A stretch of DNA of 64,000 nucleotides from NCBI RefSeq assembly GCF_030409945.1, contig NZ_JAUFQV010000011.1, positions 1-64,000 on the forward strand, given 5' to 3'. Below, one piece after another: positions 1-9,337 of this stretch. The notes below the pieces were generated by a model, which did not search any database, was not told the DNA's origin, and worked only from the letters and a program-made list of their open reading frames with translations. Source of the stretch: Vibrio tapetis subsp. quintayensis (lineage in GTDB: Bacteria > Pseudomonadota > Gammaproteobacteria > Enterobacterales > Vibrionaceae). Position numbers and translations under genes: made by a program. Every line of letters begins with the position of its first letter. Position 1 is the stretch's first letter.

Positions 1-469
1 GTTCACGAACTTCCATCTCAACTAGCTCTAGAAGCTCTTCATCATCAACCATGTCACATTTGTTCATGAATACGATGATGTAAGGGATACCAACTTGACG
101 ACCAAGTAGGATGTGCTCACGAGTTTGTGGCATAGGGCCATCTGTCGCAGCAACAACTAGGATACCGCCGTCCATTTGCGCAGCACCAGTGATCATGTTT
201 TTAACGTAATCGGCGTGTCCTGGGCAATCTACGTGTGCGTAGTGACGTTCAGGTGTATCGTACTCAACGTGAGAAGTAGCGATTGTGATACCACGCTCGC
301 GCTCTTCTGGAGCGTTATCGATAGATGCGAAGTCTTTCGCTTCACCGCCGTATACTTTTGACAAAGTAGTACAGATAGCAGCAGTTAGAGTTGTTTTACC
401 GTGGTCAACGTGGCCGATAGTACCAACGTTTACGTGCGGTTTCGTACGTTCAAATTTTTCTTTAGACAC
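1..469 (-). CDS. tuf: Elongation factor Tu, N-terminal part (cut by window edge)
   Basis: EF-Tu brings aminoacyl-tRNA to the ribosome as a GTP complex in the cytoplasm. Only about 156 N-terminal residues lie in the window; the gene runs off the left edge. The translation begins V-S-K-E-K-F-E-R and shows the GTPase motifs GHVDHGKTT (residues 19-27), DCPGHADY (about 81-88) and NKCD (about 136-139). The start is GTG, preceded at a short distance by GGAA. It follows fusA by 144 bp on the same strand, the usual position of the str-operon tuf copy. Identification is very secure; whether a second tuf copy exists elsewhere cannot be seen. Confidence 0.97.
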   Translation of the reverse strand, partial: MSKEKFERTKPHVNVGTIGHVDHGKTTLTAAICTTLSKVYGGEAKDFASIDNAPEERERGITIATSHVEYDTPERHYAHVDCPGHADYVKNMITGAAQMDGGILVVAATDGPMPQTREHILLGRQVGIPYIIVFMNKCDMVDDEELLELVEMEVRE

Positions 470-613
470 GATCGTGTTCCTTCCTAGTTATGATTCACAT
501 CGGAATAAGCTCCGATGTGCGCCAGAATTTGCTATTTTATGCGCCAACACGCGTTAGCGCAATATTTGAACTCATTGATCTTCCAAAAAAGAAGAAAAAA
601 TGTGCTCAGTTTT

Positions 614-2710
614 TTAACCACGCTCTGCAATGATTGCATTTGCAACATTTTTTGGCACTTCAGCGTACTCACTAAACTCCATAGAGTAAGAAGCACGACC
701 TTGTGTCGCAGAACGTAAATCAGTTGCGTAACCAAACATGACAGACAACGGAACTTGTGCACGAATTATCTTCAGGCCAGCTGTCCCCTCGTCCATGCCT
801 TCGATGATGCCGCGACGACGGTTAATGTCACCAACAACGTCACCCATCCAGTCTTCTGGAGTCGTTACTTCAACTTTCATCATAGGCTCTAGCAGAACCG
901 GTTGCGCTTCAAGTGCACCCGATCTGAAAGCCATAGAGGCAGCGATTACAAACGCCATCTCACTTGAATCTACTTCATGGTAAGAACCATCATATAGTGT
1001 AGCTTTGATATCCAGAACTGGATAGCCAGCAAGCACACCATTATTCATTTGCTCTTCAACGCCTTTAGCGACAGAGCCAATAAATTCTTTTGGCACAATA
1101 CCGTTAGCAATGTCGTTAACAAAGACAAAGCCTTCGCCAACTTCTGATGGTTCTAGTTTCAGCCATACGTGACCGTATTGACCTTTACCACCATGTTCAC
1201 GGATAAATTTACCTTCAGCATTTGCTGTACCACGAATGGTTTCACGGTAAGCAACTTGCGGATTACCAACGTTGCAGTTCACGCCAAATTCGCGCTTCAT
1301 GCGGTCAACGATGATATCTAAGTGCAGTTCACCCATACCCGAAATCAGGGTTTGGCCTGTTTCGTCATCCATATCAACACGGAATGATGGATCTTCTGCC
1401 GCTAGTTTACCTAACGCAATAGTCATTTTATCTTGATCAGCTTGAGAGCGAGGCTCTACAACGATCTGAATTACTGGGTCTGGGAACTCCATGCGCTCAA
1501 GAACAATCTTATGGTTCTGATCACACAGTGTTTCACCAGTCGTGACATCTTTTAAGCCAATAATAGCTGCGATATCACCTGCTCGCACTTCTTTCACTTC
1601 TTCACGCTTGTTTGAGTGCATTTGAACAATGCGCCCTAAACGTTCACGCTGCTGCTTAACTGAGTTGTAAGCTGTTTTACCGCTTTCAACAACGCCAGAA
1701 TAAACACGAATGAAAGTTAATGTTCCAACGAATGGGTCAGTTGCAATCTTAAATGCCAGTGCCGAAAACGGTTCATTGTCGTCTGCATGACGCTCTACTT
1801 CGTTCTCGTTTTCATCGATTCCCTTAATAGCAGGAACATCAACAGGAGAAGGAAGGAACTCAACAACAGCATCAAGAACAGCCTGTACCCCTTTGTTTTT
1901 AAACGCACTACCACAAGTAGCAAGCACGATTTCATTATTAAGAGTACGAGTACGCAGACCAAGTTTGATTTCAGCTTCTGTTAGCTCACCTTCTTCAAGG
2001 TATTTATCCATCAACTCTTCGTTTGCTTCAGCTGCCGCTTCAACAAGTTCTGTGCGGTACTCTTCAGCCATTTCTTGCATGTCAGCTGGAATGTCTTCGT
2101 AAGAGAAGGTCATGCCTTGATCGGCTTCATTCCAGTTAATTGCTTTCATCTTGATAAGGTCAACAACACCTCTAAACTCATCTTCTGCACCAATGTTTAA
2201 TTGGATTGGAACTGGGTTTGCACCAAGACGATCTTTAATTTGGTCAACAACGCGTAGGAAGTCAGCACCAGTACGGTCCATTTTATTAACGAAAACCATA
2301 CGTGGAACTTGGTATTTATCGGCTTGACGCCATACCGTCTCTGACTGTGGTTCAACGCCTGATGAGCCACAAAACACAACAACCGCGCCATCAAGAACAC
2401 GCAAAGAACGCTCTACTTCAATCGTGAAGTCAACGTGCCCAGGGGTATCGATGATATTGATGCGATGATCAGGATACTGTGCTTCCATACCACGCCAAAA
2501 CGTAGTGGTTGCAGCTGAAGTGATCGTAATACCACGCTCTTGCTCTTGCTCCATCCAATCCATGGTAGCAGCACCATCGTGAACTTCGCCGATTTTGTGA
2601 GAAAGACCGGTATAGAACAGAATACGTTCACTTGTGGTTGTTTTACCTGCATCTACGTGAGCAACGATACCGATATTGCGGTAGCGCTCAATAGGAGTTT
2701 TACGAGCCAC
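614..2710 (-). CDS. fusA: Elongation factor G
   Basis: EF-G is the ribosomal translocase GTPase and also helps recycle ribosomes. The 698-residue product has the usual family length. The G1 motif AHVDAGKTT lies at residues 17-25, followed by the RGITI switch, DTPGHVDF and NKMD, then domains II-V ending in the typical FGYATDLRS region. I place the start at the GTG encoding V-A-R-K-T-P-I-E-R, because AGAGGA stands seven bases upstream and homologues begin here. A longer frame adds 28 residues with no EF-G character. It is the third gene of rpsL-rpsG-fusA-tuf. Many vibrios carry a second fusA; this one is the str-operon copy. Confidence 0.97.
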   Translation of the reverse strand: MARKTPIERYRNIGIVAHVDAGKTTTSERILFYTGLSHKIGEVHDGAATMDWMEQEQERGITITSAATTTFWRGMEAQYPDHRINIIDTPGHVDFTIEVERSLRVLDGAVVVFCGSSGVEPQSETVWRQADKYQVPRMVFVNKMDRTGADFLRVVDQIKDRLGANPVPIQLNIGAEDEFRGVVDLIKMKAINWNEADQGMTFSYEDIPADMQEMAEEYRTELVEAAAEANEELMDKYLEEGELTEAEIKLGLRTRTLNNEIVLATCGSAFKNKGVQAVLDAVVEFLPSPVDVPAIKGIDENENEVERHADDNEPFSALAFKIATDPFVGTLTFIRVYSGVVESGKTAYNSVKQQRERLGRIVQMHSNKREEVKEVRAGDIAAIIGLKDVTTGETLCDQNHKIVLERMEFPDPVIQIVVEPRSQADQDKMTIALGKLAAEDPSFRVDMDDETGQTLISGMGELHLDIIVDRMKREFGVNCNVGNPQVAYRETIRGTANAEGKFIREHGGKGQYGHVWLKLEPSEVGEGFVFVNDIANGIVPKEFIGSVAKGVEEQMNNGVLAGYPVLDIKATLYDGSYHEVDSSEMAFVIAASMAFRSGALEAQPVLLEPMMKVEVTTPEDWMGDVVGDINRRRGIIEGMDEGTAGLKIIRAQVPLSVMFGYATDLRSATQGRASYSMEFSEYAEVPKNVANAIIAERG

Positions 2711-2795
2711 GGTTGAATCCTCTTTACTTAGAGACTTAGGGACTATTGCTATGTCTAAATTGTGCCTAAAAAAGCCAAGCCCTAGATATAGCAAT

Positions 2796-2850
2796 AGTTC
2801 CTAGCATACGCATAGGAACTAAAGAAGTGCTGCAGGGAACCCCACAGCAC
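2796..2850 (-). other. Paired hairpins in the rpsG-fusA junction
   Basis: Two inverted repeats lie between rpsG and fusA: an 8-bp stem (2796-2803 with 2813-2820, 9-base loop) and GTGCTG paired with CAGCAC (2827-2832 with 2845-2850). Neither is followed by a T-run on the minus strand, so processing or translational control is more likely than termination. No function is demonstrated. Confidence 0.4.
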
Positions 2851-2860
2851 TATAAAGGTA

Positions 2861-3331
2861 TTACCAGCGGTAATGAGCAAACGCTTTGTTAGCGTCAGCC
2901 ATGCGGTGAACGTCTTCACGTTTCTTAACCGCAGTACCTTTGTTCTCAGACGCGTCTAGCATTTCAGCAGCTAGGCGTTGAGCCATAGATTTTTCACCAC
3001 GCTTACGCGCAGCTTCAACTACCCAACGCATAGCAAGAGCGTTACGGCGAACCGGACGAACTTCTACAGGTACTTGGTAAGTTGAACCACCCACACGGCG
3101 AGATTTAACTTCTACCGCTGGACGAACATTTTCAAGAGCTTCTTCAAATACAGCTAAGTGATCTTTACCAGATTTCTCAGCCATAACTTCTAGTGCAGTG
3201 TAAACAATTTTCTCTGCAGTAGATTTCTTTCCGTCAACCATTAGGATGTTAACGAATTTTGCCAGCAATTCAGATTTGAATTTAGGATCTGGAAGGATCT
3301 TACGCTGGCCTATAACGCGACGACGTGGCAT
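2861..3331 (-). CDS. rpsG: 30S ribosomal protein S7
   Basis: S7 nucleates assembly of the 30S head by binding the 3' major domain of 16S rRNA, and contacts tRNA in the E site. The 156-residue product starts [17 protein letters not shown] and contains the conserved [17 protein letters not shown] stretch. Length and sequence are typical throughout. The ATG is preceded by GGAGATACATCC. It sits 105 bp downstream of rpsL and 150 bp upstream of the fusA start, the standard str order. In E. coli S7 represses its own operon through the rpsL-rpsG spacer; I did not identify an equivalent RNA fold here. Confidence 0.98.
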   Translation of the reverse strand: MPRRRVIGQRKILPDPKFKSELLAKFVNILMVDGKKSTAEKIVYTALEVMAEKSGKDHLAVFEEALENVRPAVEVKSRRVGGSTYQVPVEVRPVRRNALAMRWVVEAARKRGEKSMAQRLAAEMLDASENKGTAVKKREDVHRMADANKAFAHYRW

Positions 3332-3436
3332 GGATGTATCTCCGTTGTCTTCTTCAGGTTATCCAAAACTTTTCAGTTTCTTCAAAAATTAAGAATTAAA
3401 ATTAATTTAGTGTTTGGCCTTACTTAACGGAATCCA

Positions 3437-3814
<378 letters not shown>

Positions 3815-3892
3815 CTAGCTCCTGATTTACTTAAAGTAAGCTTGATGAAAAATCTAGTCCTAGATGTACTATCGTACAAATAGGGACGCAAA

Positions 3893-3921
3893 ATTCTATT
3901 CAGCGCAGAGGGATGTGTCAA
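3893..3921 (-). promoter_or_regulatory. Sigma-70 promoter of the str operon
   Basis: On the minus strand a perfect -35 TTGACA (3916-3921) and a -10 TAGAAT (3893-3898) are separated by 17 bp. They lie about 80 bp upstream of the rpsL ATG in a gene-free stretch, with no competing ORF between them. The match and position make this the likely main promoter for rpsL-rpsG-fusA-tuf. Confidence 0.8.
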
Positions 3922-4049
3922 GAAATATACAGATCTTTTTTCTTTGGGAGCTGAATAAGGGAATTTAGACTGAGTCACATTTTCGAATGCTTATTCAGCT
4001 TATTGCTTGTTGAGTATTTAGATTCGTGCTTTGACCGAAAATTAACCGC

Positions 4050-4331
4050 TTAATCCCATGTCATTGTCTGGCTATGTCGCTCTGTAAGCGTCACCCAGCC
4101 ACTAAAGCCGACAACTTCAAGTCTTGCATCAACAAATCCATTCAAGCCGCGAGCGTCGACATCAGCACTTAATACGGACACTCGTTCTGTCACGCCAGAA
4201 ATCAATTTGAAGTCTTTATGAGCCGTATTTGCCGCATAGGTAGCGGCTTCGACTAAGATAAACTCGTCATTTTCGCCTGAATACTGCATAGCATCATTCA
4301 AGCCAGTAATGGTTTTTATAATGTGAAGCAT
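4050..4331 (-). CDS. tusB: Sulfurtransferase complex subunit TusB
   Basis: This is the small DsrH-like subunit of the TusBCD complex, which relays persulfide sulfur from TusA to TusE and MnmA for 2-thiouridine formation at the tRNA wobble base. The 93-residue product starts MLHIIKT, matching the family start and length. It is the third gene of tusD-tusC-tusB and lies upstream of rpsL, as in E. coli. It was recognised mainly by context and weak family resemblance; the short length makes sequence evidence alone modest. TusE is not in the window. Confidence 0.88.
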   Translation of the reverse strand: MLHIIKTITGLNDAMQYSGENDEFILVEAATYAANTAHKDFKLISGVTERVSVLSADVDARGLNGFVDARLEVVGFSGWVTLTERHSQTMTWD

Positions 4332-4389
4332 GCTGCTATTACCTAACTATCAGAGAAATGTTCAAGAAAAATCCGAGGAGAACGCCAAA

Positions 4390-4746
4390 TTAAAAGGTCA
4401 GCAGTTTACCTGCGGATTGCAAATTGTCAGTAACTTCTGAATGAGTCAGAGACTGCACATCTATCGTTAAGGTAGCTTTTTCAAGCCCTCTTTCTGCTAA
4501 CGACTGCTGGCAAACATACACGTTTTCTATGTCATAAAGATCGAATAACTTCAGCATAGGTGCGTAGTCTTTGCTTTGAATGGCTGCTGGGTTTTGTTCA
4601 TTCACCAACTGGGCGACTCCGTCACCAAGAAATATGACGCTAATATCTTCACAGTATGCCGATGCCGCTAATAATGCATCCACACCCTCACGCCCTGCAT
4701 TGGTATTATGGGGAGCACTGCGAAATACAAAGGTTAATTGGCTCAA
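4390..4746 (-). CDS. tusC: Sulfurtransferase complex subunit TusC
   Basis: TusC is the DsrF-like subunit of the TusBCD sulfur relay for tRNA thiolation. The 118-residue product has the family's opening [23 protein letters not shown] and the D-Y-x6-L-F-D-L-Y-D-I-E region. The start codon is TTG, overlapping the TGA stop of tusD within TTGA. No ATG fits, since the conserved N-terminus begins right after this codon. The overlap implies translational coupling with tusD. Identification is secure from sequence plus neighbours. Confidence 0.93.
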   Translation of the reverse strand: MSQLTFVFRSAPHNTNAGREGVDALLAASAYCEDISVIFLGDGVAQLVNEQNPAAIQSKDYAPMLKLFDLYDIENVYVCQQSLAERGLEKATLTIDVQSLTHSEVTDNLQSAGKLLTF

Positions 4747-5147
4747 AATTGCACCACCCTGTCTTGGATTAACATGGCTTCTGCTAGGCTACCTAACCCT
4801 GCTTGTTCAAAACCGTCGGCTAGGTTATGGCCATCTAACGCATGTTGTTTGGCCTCGTCTAAGCTCACAATGCCACGCCTTAACGCCGCCGCGACACAGG
4901 TTTCCAACCGCACGTTATGTTTTACTGCTAATTCTTGCCATGCACCTGTTAAGTCAAATTCATCATTCGCGGGGACCGTCAGCGCACTGCCATTTGTCAC
5001 ACCATCTTGATAGAAAAACACACTCACTAACCGGTGACCTTTGTCTATCAAGGCACACGCAAACTGATACGCATTACGTGCCGATTGGCTACCATAAACA
5101 GCACCGTTCACCACTAAACTATAGGTTAATGGTTCAGTTGTACTCAC
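4743..5147 (-). CDS. tusD: Sulfurtransferase complex subunit TusD
   Basis: TusD is the DsrE-like subunit that accepts sulfur from TusA on a conserved cysteine. The 134-residue product contains Cys84 in [14 protein letters not shown], matching the catalytic cysteine region of the family. The start is GTG and overlaps the stop of the upstream YheO-type gene by four bases; its own stop overlaps the tusC start. These overlaps indicate a coupled yheO-tusDCB operon, as in other gammaproteobacteria. Confidence 0.93.
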   Translation of the reverse strand: MSTTEPLTYSLVVNGAVYGSQSARNAYQFACALIDKGHRLVSVFFYQDGVTNGSALTVPANDEFDLTGAWQELAVKHNVRLETCVAAALRRGIVSLDEAKQHALDGHNLADGFEQAGLGSLAEAMLIQDRVVQF

Positions 5148-5872
5148 TTCTCGCCATCCTCTGTCTTGCGTTGGCGAATGTATAAGTAAACGGTATGCTT
5201 AGAGATATTCAGACGGTCAGCAACACGGTTGATCGCATCTTTAATATCAAAGATACCTTTATCGTATAAATCCATCACGATTTGGCGGTTCTTGGTGTTA
5301 TTCGATACCGACTTATCGCCATTAATATCTTCAATGGTGCGCTCTACTGTTTGATCCACCAACTCTTCAACATCACTAGCAAAGTTAACCGAAGAGGCCG
5401 CATCTTTCGCATCACTGGCTGGCATAAAGGCAGCTAGCACCTGAGAAAATGGCGCATCCAAATTAATATTGATACACAAAAGCCCGATAACTCGATTGTC
5501 AGAATTACGAATGGCAATCGTAATCGACTTCATCAATACGCCGCCTTTCGCTCGTGTAAAATACGAACGAGAGAAATTGCGCTCTGAACCTTCAATATCT
5601 TGCAGCATTTTCAATGCAAGATCGGTGATCGGAGAGCCAACCTGGCGTCCGGTATTTTCACCATTAGCGATTTTCACTGCGGAAGTATTCAAGTCTTCCA
5701 GTGAGTGCAGCACAATTTCACAGTGCGGGCCAATCAAGCTAGCAAGACCATCCACGACTGCTTCGTAAGAACGAAGAATGGTGTTGTCATGCATGGTAAA
5801 GGGTTTTACATCCACAGATTCCATTTCCAAAAGTGAATCTGCATAATTTGCATCTGTTGTATTCACGAGCAC
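5144..5872 (-). CDS. yheO: YheO-type PAS/HTH transcriptional regulator
   Basis: This is a predicted DNA-binding regulator of the YheO family. The 242-residue product has an N-terminal PAS-like YheO domain (about 30-150) with [20 protein letters not shown] and [18 protein letters not shown], both close to E. coli YheO. Its C-terminal helix-turn-helix (about 205-235) reads [17 protein letters not shown]. The start is GTG; a second GTG two codons later has the better-placed AGG, so the exact start is uncertain. It overlaps tusD, so it is probably co-transcribed with the sulfur relay genes. Ligand and targets are unknown to me. Confidence 0.88.
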   Translation of the reverse strand: MLVNTTDANYADSLLEMESVDVKPFTMHDNTILRSYEAVVDGLASLIGPHCEIVLHSLEDLNTSAVKIANGENTGRQVGSPITDLALKMLQDIEGSERNFSRSYFTRAKGGVLMKSITIAIRNSDNRVIGLLCININLDAPFSQVLAAFMPASDAKDAASSVNFASDVEELVDQTVERTIEDINGDKSVSNNTKNRQIVMDLYDKGIFDIKDAINRVADRLNISKHTVYLYIRQRKTEDGEK

Positions 5873-6002
5873 CTGCCCAAGTTAAAAGCTTTATCTCAAC
5901 TAATTAACGCAAGTTTATCAGAAAATTTGAAGAGGCAACGTCTACAAACATAAACAAGAAGTGACTTGGAGCAAACAATAGCGAATTTAAAGCGATGAGT
6001 TG

Positions 6003-6032
6003 CACAAAAAAAGAGCTCAATGAGAGCTCTTT
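6003..6032 (-). terminator. Rho-independent terminator after fkpA
   Basis: A 9-bp perfect stem (6010-6018 with 6024-6032, five-base loop) built on AAAGAGCTC lies just downstream of the fkpA stop. On the minus strand it is followed by a run of seven T (6006-6012 region). It should end fkpA transcription and could partly stop plus-strand reading. Confidence 0.85.
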
Positions 6033-6060
6033 CTATTCGTATTTTTATATCGATGAAGAC

Positions 6061-6840
6061 TTATTGGGTCTTAGTCGCTGCGTCAGCACCATCAATGTTT
6101 AGCAACTCTACTTCGAATACAAGTGTTGAGTTTGCAGGAATTGTTGGTGTGTCTTGTGGGCCGTAAGCAAGCTCAGGTGGGATAACGAACTTGTACTTAG
6201 AACCAACTTGCATCAACTGAACGCCTTCTGTCCAACCCGGAATTACACGGTTTAGAGGGAAAGTAGCCGATTGGTCACGATCGTAAGAGCTATCGAACTT
6301 AGTACCGTCAATTAGCGTACCTGTGTAGTGAACTTCAACAGTGTCTGTATCTACCGGAGAAGCGCCTTCAGCAGGCGTCATCACTTGGTAAAGAAGACCA
6401 GATTCAGTCTTAGTTACGCCTTCCATTTTTTCAAATTCTGCACGGAAGTCAGCGCCTTCCTTTTCAGCTGCTGCTGATTTTTCAGCCGCTTGAGCTTGCA
6501 TCTTCTCTGCAACACGCTTGTCTAGAGATTCTAGTGCAAGGCGAATTTCTTCTTCGTTTAACTCAGGGTTACCTGCAAATACGTGTTCGATACCTTTAAG
6601 AACGATGTCTTTTTTCAGCTCAATGCCGATTTCATTTGGTTTTTCGATGCTAGTATTTAGGTAGTTAGCAAATGAAACGCCAATTGCGTATGCCGCTTTG
6701 TCATCATCATTTTGGAAAGCAACTTGAGCTACTTGCTCAACCTTTGCGGTTTCTTCTACTTTTGGTGCTTCTTCTTTTTGACAACCTACAGCTAACACGA
6801 CAGTCGCAGCAAGCAAAGACACTTTAAAAAAAGGTTTCAT
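6061..6840 (-). CDS. fkpA: FKBP-type peptidyl-prolyl isomerase, lipoprotein (FkpA-like)
   Basis: This is a periplasmic folding helper that isomerises prolyl bonds. The 259-residue product starts MKPFFKVSLLAATVVLAVGC, a signal peptide ending in a lipobox (LAVGC), so it is probably membrane-anchored. An N-terminal dimerisation region with alanine/glutamate-rich helices (about 40-140) precedes the FKBP domain (about 150-250), which has VHYTGTLIDGTKFDSS, NRVIPGWTEG and IPPELAYG. The ATG follows GGAG; an in-frame start four codons upstream has no reason to be preferred. It is divergent from the propeller lipoprotein gene. E. coli FkpA is soluble, so lipid anchoring is a difference worth noting. 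Confidence 0.93.
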   Translation of the reverse strand: MKPFFKVSLLAATVVLAVGCQKEEAPKVEETAKVEQVAQVAFQNDDDKAAYAIGVSFANYLNTSIEKPNEIGIELKKDIVLKGIEHVFAGNPELNEEEIRLALESLDKRVAEKMQAQAAEKSAAAEKEGADFRAEFEKMEGVTKTESGLLYQVMTPAEGASPVDTDTVEVHYTGTLIDGTKFDSSYDRDQSATFPLNRVIPGWTEGVQLMQVGSKYKFVIPPELAYGPQDTPTIPANSTLVFEVELLNIDGADAATKTQ

Positions 6841-7028
6841 TAATATCTCCAAATTATGGCCTAGCCATTTTATTTATACTTAGCTAGGTAAGTAGATGTT
6901 TTCAAATACTGGCCTAGACAAATATACTCTTTTGTTCCGTACAGCATATATGGGCACGGCTTAGTGCAAATTCAATGTTGCATCAATATACTAGTATCAT
7001 GTCCTTAGACACAAACCGGAATTTCTCA

Positions 7029-8030
7029 ATGATGCGGACAGTCTCTCATTCCATTATTACAACCATTGTCATATTACTGTTAAATGGCTGTTTTTTTGAT
7101 GCCAAGAACGATCAGCGATGGGCCATCGAACCTCAAGGTTCCACCAGCTTCGCTCTGAGCCGAGACGGTCGTTTCGCTTTACTCTATTCCAAACAAAGAG
7201 ACTTACTCTTATGGGATCTTGAAAGCAATAGCGAGCTTGCCGAACTGGGCCCTCAAGACCCGCAAGCCAATACTGTTTCACATATCCGTATTGCAGACAG
7301 TGGCCGCTTTGCTGTCACCGCGACACAACAAAACTTTGCTGTGTGGGACCTTGGTTGGACACAAGCTCAAGGGCTTTGGTCTATCTCTGACGGTGTCATT
7401 CGAGATATCGACATATCCAGTGATGGTGAACAAATCCTATTAGGCCTTTCTAACGGAAAAGCCATTTACGTGGATTTAGTCACTGGAAGACGCTTAGAGT
7501 TCCTTGCTCATCGAGAAAAAGTTAATTCTGTGGCTCTTTCACCCAATGGCCGCTTCGCTTTATCAGGCGGAAATGACTATAAAGTATATTTATGGGATAC
7601 CGAAACAGGCCAAGCCGTGCATCAGTTTGAGCACGACAACCGCATTGTTCGAGTCGCGCTTCAACGTGATGGGAAATATGCCTTTTCGTCAGACAGCGCC
7701 AATGATGCTTTCGTGTGGGATTTAACCACTGGAGAGAAAATATCCGAGCTGAAAGCGTTCGACCGCCAACTCATTTTTACCAGCGCTCGTTTTTCTGATG
7801 ATGGTAAACAGCTTCTTACGGGTACTCCTGGAGGGCGAGTAATGTTGTGGGATGCAATGAGCGGGAAACGAATCGACTATTGGCAAGTTGAGCCACAAAA
7901 AGATGCTCGTCCACCACGTGCAGTGGTGTATGATGCCACTTTCGATAATAAGCAAAGAATTATCTCCGCAACTTCTGCAGGCATTGCGCAAGCATGGCGG
8001 ATAGAATCTCAATGGTATAGTAATGACTGA
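7029..8030 (+). CDS. WD40-repeat (seven-bladed propeller) lipoprotein
   Basis: Function unknown. About 330 residues: a signal sequence ending in lipobox LLNGC, then seven WD40-like repeats, each with a DGRF/DGKY-type strand followed by W-D or a close variant. Seven blades make a complete beta-propeller, so a periplasmic or outer-membrane protein-binding scaffold is likely. Two adjacent ATG codons at 7029 and 7032 give the best signal peptide; an ATG at 6975 would add 18 residues and spoil it. It lies between fkpA and slyX and overlaps the start of slyX by 8 bp, suggesting coupling. Such a gene occupies this slot in V. cholerae as far as I recall. Confidence 0.85.
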   Translation: MMRTVSHSIITTIVILLLNGCFFDAKNDQRWAIEPQGSTSFALSRDGRFALLYSKQRDLLLWDLESNSELAELGPQDPQANTVSHIRIADSGRFAVTATQQNFAVWDLGWTQAQGLWSISDGVIRDIDISSDGEQILLGLSNGKAIYVDLVTGRRLEFLAHREKVNSVALSPNGRFALSGGNDYKVYLWDTETGQAVHQFEHDNRIVRVALQRDGKYAFSSDSANDAFVWDLTTGEKISELKAFDRQLIFTSARFSDDGKQLLTGTPGGRVMLWDAMSGKRIDYWQVEPQKDARPPRAVVYDATFDNKQRIISATSAGIAQAWRIESQWYSND

Positions 8031-8253
8031 TCAAAACAGCACCGAAGCCCTATTCACACGCATAGATGACCTAGAATGTAAGCTGGCTTTTCAAGAGCAG
8101 ACCATTGACGAACTTAACGATGCACTAAGTCAGCAACAATTGCTCATCACCAAGATGCAAGACCAGATGAAGTTTGTGGTGGGTAAAGTGAAGAATATGG
8201 ATGGCTCGAACCTGGCCGATGCGTCAGAAGAGACACCACCGCCGCATTATTGA
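8023..8253 (+). CDS. slyX: SlyX family protein
   Basis: Small cytoplasmic coiled-coil protein of unknown role. The 76-residue product has the family pattern: an acidic N-terminus with R-I-D-D-L-E-C-K-L-A-F-Q-E, a continuous heptad helix to about residue 55, and the C-terminal P-P-P-H-Y signature. It overlaps the propeller lipoprotein gene by 8 bp and is followed within one base of its TGA by forward heptad repeats and then a terminator. It converges on slyD, the usual arrangement in enterobacteria and vibrios. Confidence 0.93.
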   Translation: MTDQNSTEALFTRIDDLECKLAFQEQTIDELNDALSQQQLLITKMQDQMKFVVGKVKNMDGSNLADASEETPPPHY

Positions 8254-8434
8254 GGTGCTAAAAGCGAAGTACTAAAAGCGAAGTGCTAAAAGCGAGATTC
8301 ACGGTCAAATAAAAAACGCCAACTGATGTTGGCGTTTTGTATTGGTCTTTAGCTCTTTGCTGTCAACTTAGCTTTTCGTACTTAGCTTTTAGCACTTCAC
8401 AATTAGCTTTTAGAGCTTAGCACTTCGTACTTAA
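8254..8434. repeat. Heptad-repeat array, slyX/slyD convergent junction
   Basis: Forward 7-bp units (GTGCTAA, AAGCGAA, GTACTAA and variants) run from 8254, one base after the slyX stop, to 8296. Inverted units run from about 8366 to 8433, ending next to the slyD stop. The terminator hairpin at 8313-8338 sits between them, so the whole junction can fold as a long imperfect hairpin with the terminator at its tip. See the family-wide finding. Confidence 0.9.
8313..8338. terminator. Bidirectional terminator between slyX and slyD
   Basis: An 11-bp perfect stem, AAAACGCCAAC with its complement (8313-8323 and 8328-8338), encloses a four-base loop. It has a T-run on the plus strand and an A-run that becomes a T-run on the minus strand. 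It can serve both convergent genes. Confidence 0.9.
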
Positions 8435-9022
8435 TTAGTGCGAACCGCAGCTACCGCCACCGCAGCAGCCTTCTTTTTTCTCTTCGTGACCGTGGTCATG
8501 GCCTTCGCCACCACAGCAACCGCCTTCGTGATCGTGACCTTCGCTGCCACAACCGCCTTCTTTATGAATGTGACCGTGCTCTACTTCTTCTGCCGTTGCT
8601 TCACGAATCGCGACAACTTCTACATCAAAAGTCAGAGTTTGACCCGCAAGCATGTGGTTACCGTCAACCACAACTTCATCGCCATCTACTTCTGTTACTT
8701 CAACAGGGATAGGACCTTGGTCAGTATCCGCTAGGAAGCGCATACCCACTTCAATTTCTTCTACACCTTGGAATACGTCAGCAGGAACACGTTGAACTAG
8801 GTCATCGTTGTGCTCGCCGTAAGCTTCGTCAGGAGAAACCGTCGCAGAGAATTTTGCGCCCGCTTCTTTGCCTTCAAGCTCAGATTCTAAACCAGTAATT
8901 AGGTTGTTGTGGCCGTGTAAGTAATCCAGAGGTGCTTCAATCGTTGATTGATCAACAACAACGCCATCTTCTAGTTTTACTTGGTAAGCAACGCTAACCA
9001 CTGTGTTCTTTGTAATTTTCAT
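8435..9022 (-). CDS. slyD: FKBP-type peptidyl-prolyl isomerase SlyD
   Basis: This is a cytoplasmic prolyl isomerase, chaperone and metal carrier, known in E. coli to assist nickel delivery to hydrogenase. The 195-residue product begins MKITKNTVVSVAYQV; the FKBP domain is split by an IF insert (about 70-125). The C-terminal tail from about residue 150 is very rich in His, Cys and Gly (repeated GGCG, GHDH, EGCCGG). The ATG follows GGAG at 9022; an upstream frame extension of 13 residues lacks support. The TAA stop directly abuts the heptad array. The tail marks it as a metal-binding SlyD. Confidence 0.96.
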   Translation of the reverse strand: MKITKNTVVSVAYQVKLEDGVVVDQSTIEAPLDYLHGHNNLITGLESELEGKEAGAKFSATVSPDEAYGEHNDDLVQRVPADVFQGVEEIEVGMRFLADTDQGPIPVEVTEVDGDEVVVDGNHMLAGQTLTFDVEVVAIREATAEEVEHGHIHKEGGCGSEGHDHEGGCCGGEGHDHGHEEKKEGCCGGGSCGSH

Positions 9023-9119
9023 GGAGACTCCAAGGTTTAAGGTCCTAGGAGCAAGGAACAAGGCCCTAGGAAAAATAATAAAGACATCGCTATTATGGGG
9101 ATGAATTATAAAAACTCAA

Positions 9120-9320
9120 TCAATCTGGTTTAAATATCCCTATCATCTGATCTTGGCTATGCTCACTTTCGGCAACCGCTTCGCTGGTTTTTTGTTTCTG
9201 ATAATCGCACTCAACACACTCTACCTGCTCGACAGCGTCTTGCATCCACCAGCGTAAGCTATCTTGGCTCTTACATTCAGGGCAATGAGCGCCGGCTATA
9301 AAACGTTTTTTAATTTTCAT
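9120..9320 (-). CDS. yheV: YheV family putative zinc-ribbon protein
   Basis: A 66-residue protein of unknown role. It carries two CxxC pairs (C-P-E-C and C-V-E-C) that should bind one zinc, and ends in M-I-G-I-F-K-P-D, the family's C-terminal signature. The ATG at 9320 gives the family start MKIKKRFIAGAHCPEC; a start nine codons upstream would overlap kefB and is unlikely. It lies 17 bp beyond the kefB stop on the same strand, so it is probably the last gene of kefG-kefB-yheV, as in E. coli. Confidence 0.9.
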   Translation of the reverse strand: MKIKKRFIAGAHCPECKSQDSLRWWMQDAVEQVECVECDYQKQKTSEAVAESEHSQDQMIGIFKPD

Positions 9321-9337
9321 GGCTAATTCCACTTTAC

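Noticed and set aside
2711..2794. 28-residue N-terminal extension of EF-G
   Set aside because: Homologues start at the GTG preceded by AGAGGA; the extension is not EF-G-like.
4580..5185. 201-codon plus-strand ORF opposite tusC/tusD
   Set aside because: It is antisense to two well-supported overlapping genes and its His/Leu/Ser-rich product has no recognisable domain.
6841..6974. Sigma-E promoter for fkpA
   Set aside because: A GGAAC and a GTCTA element are present on the minus strand but are spaced about 12 bp instead of 15-16, so the match is not credible.
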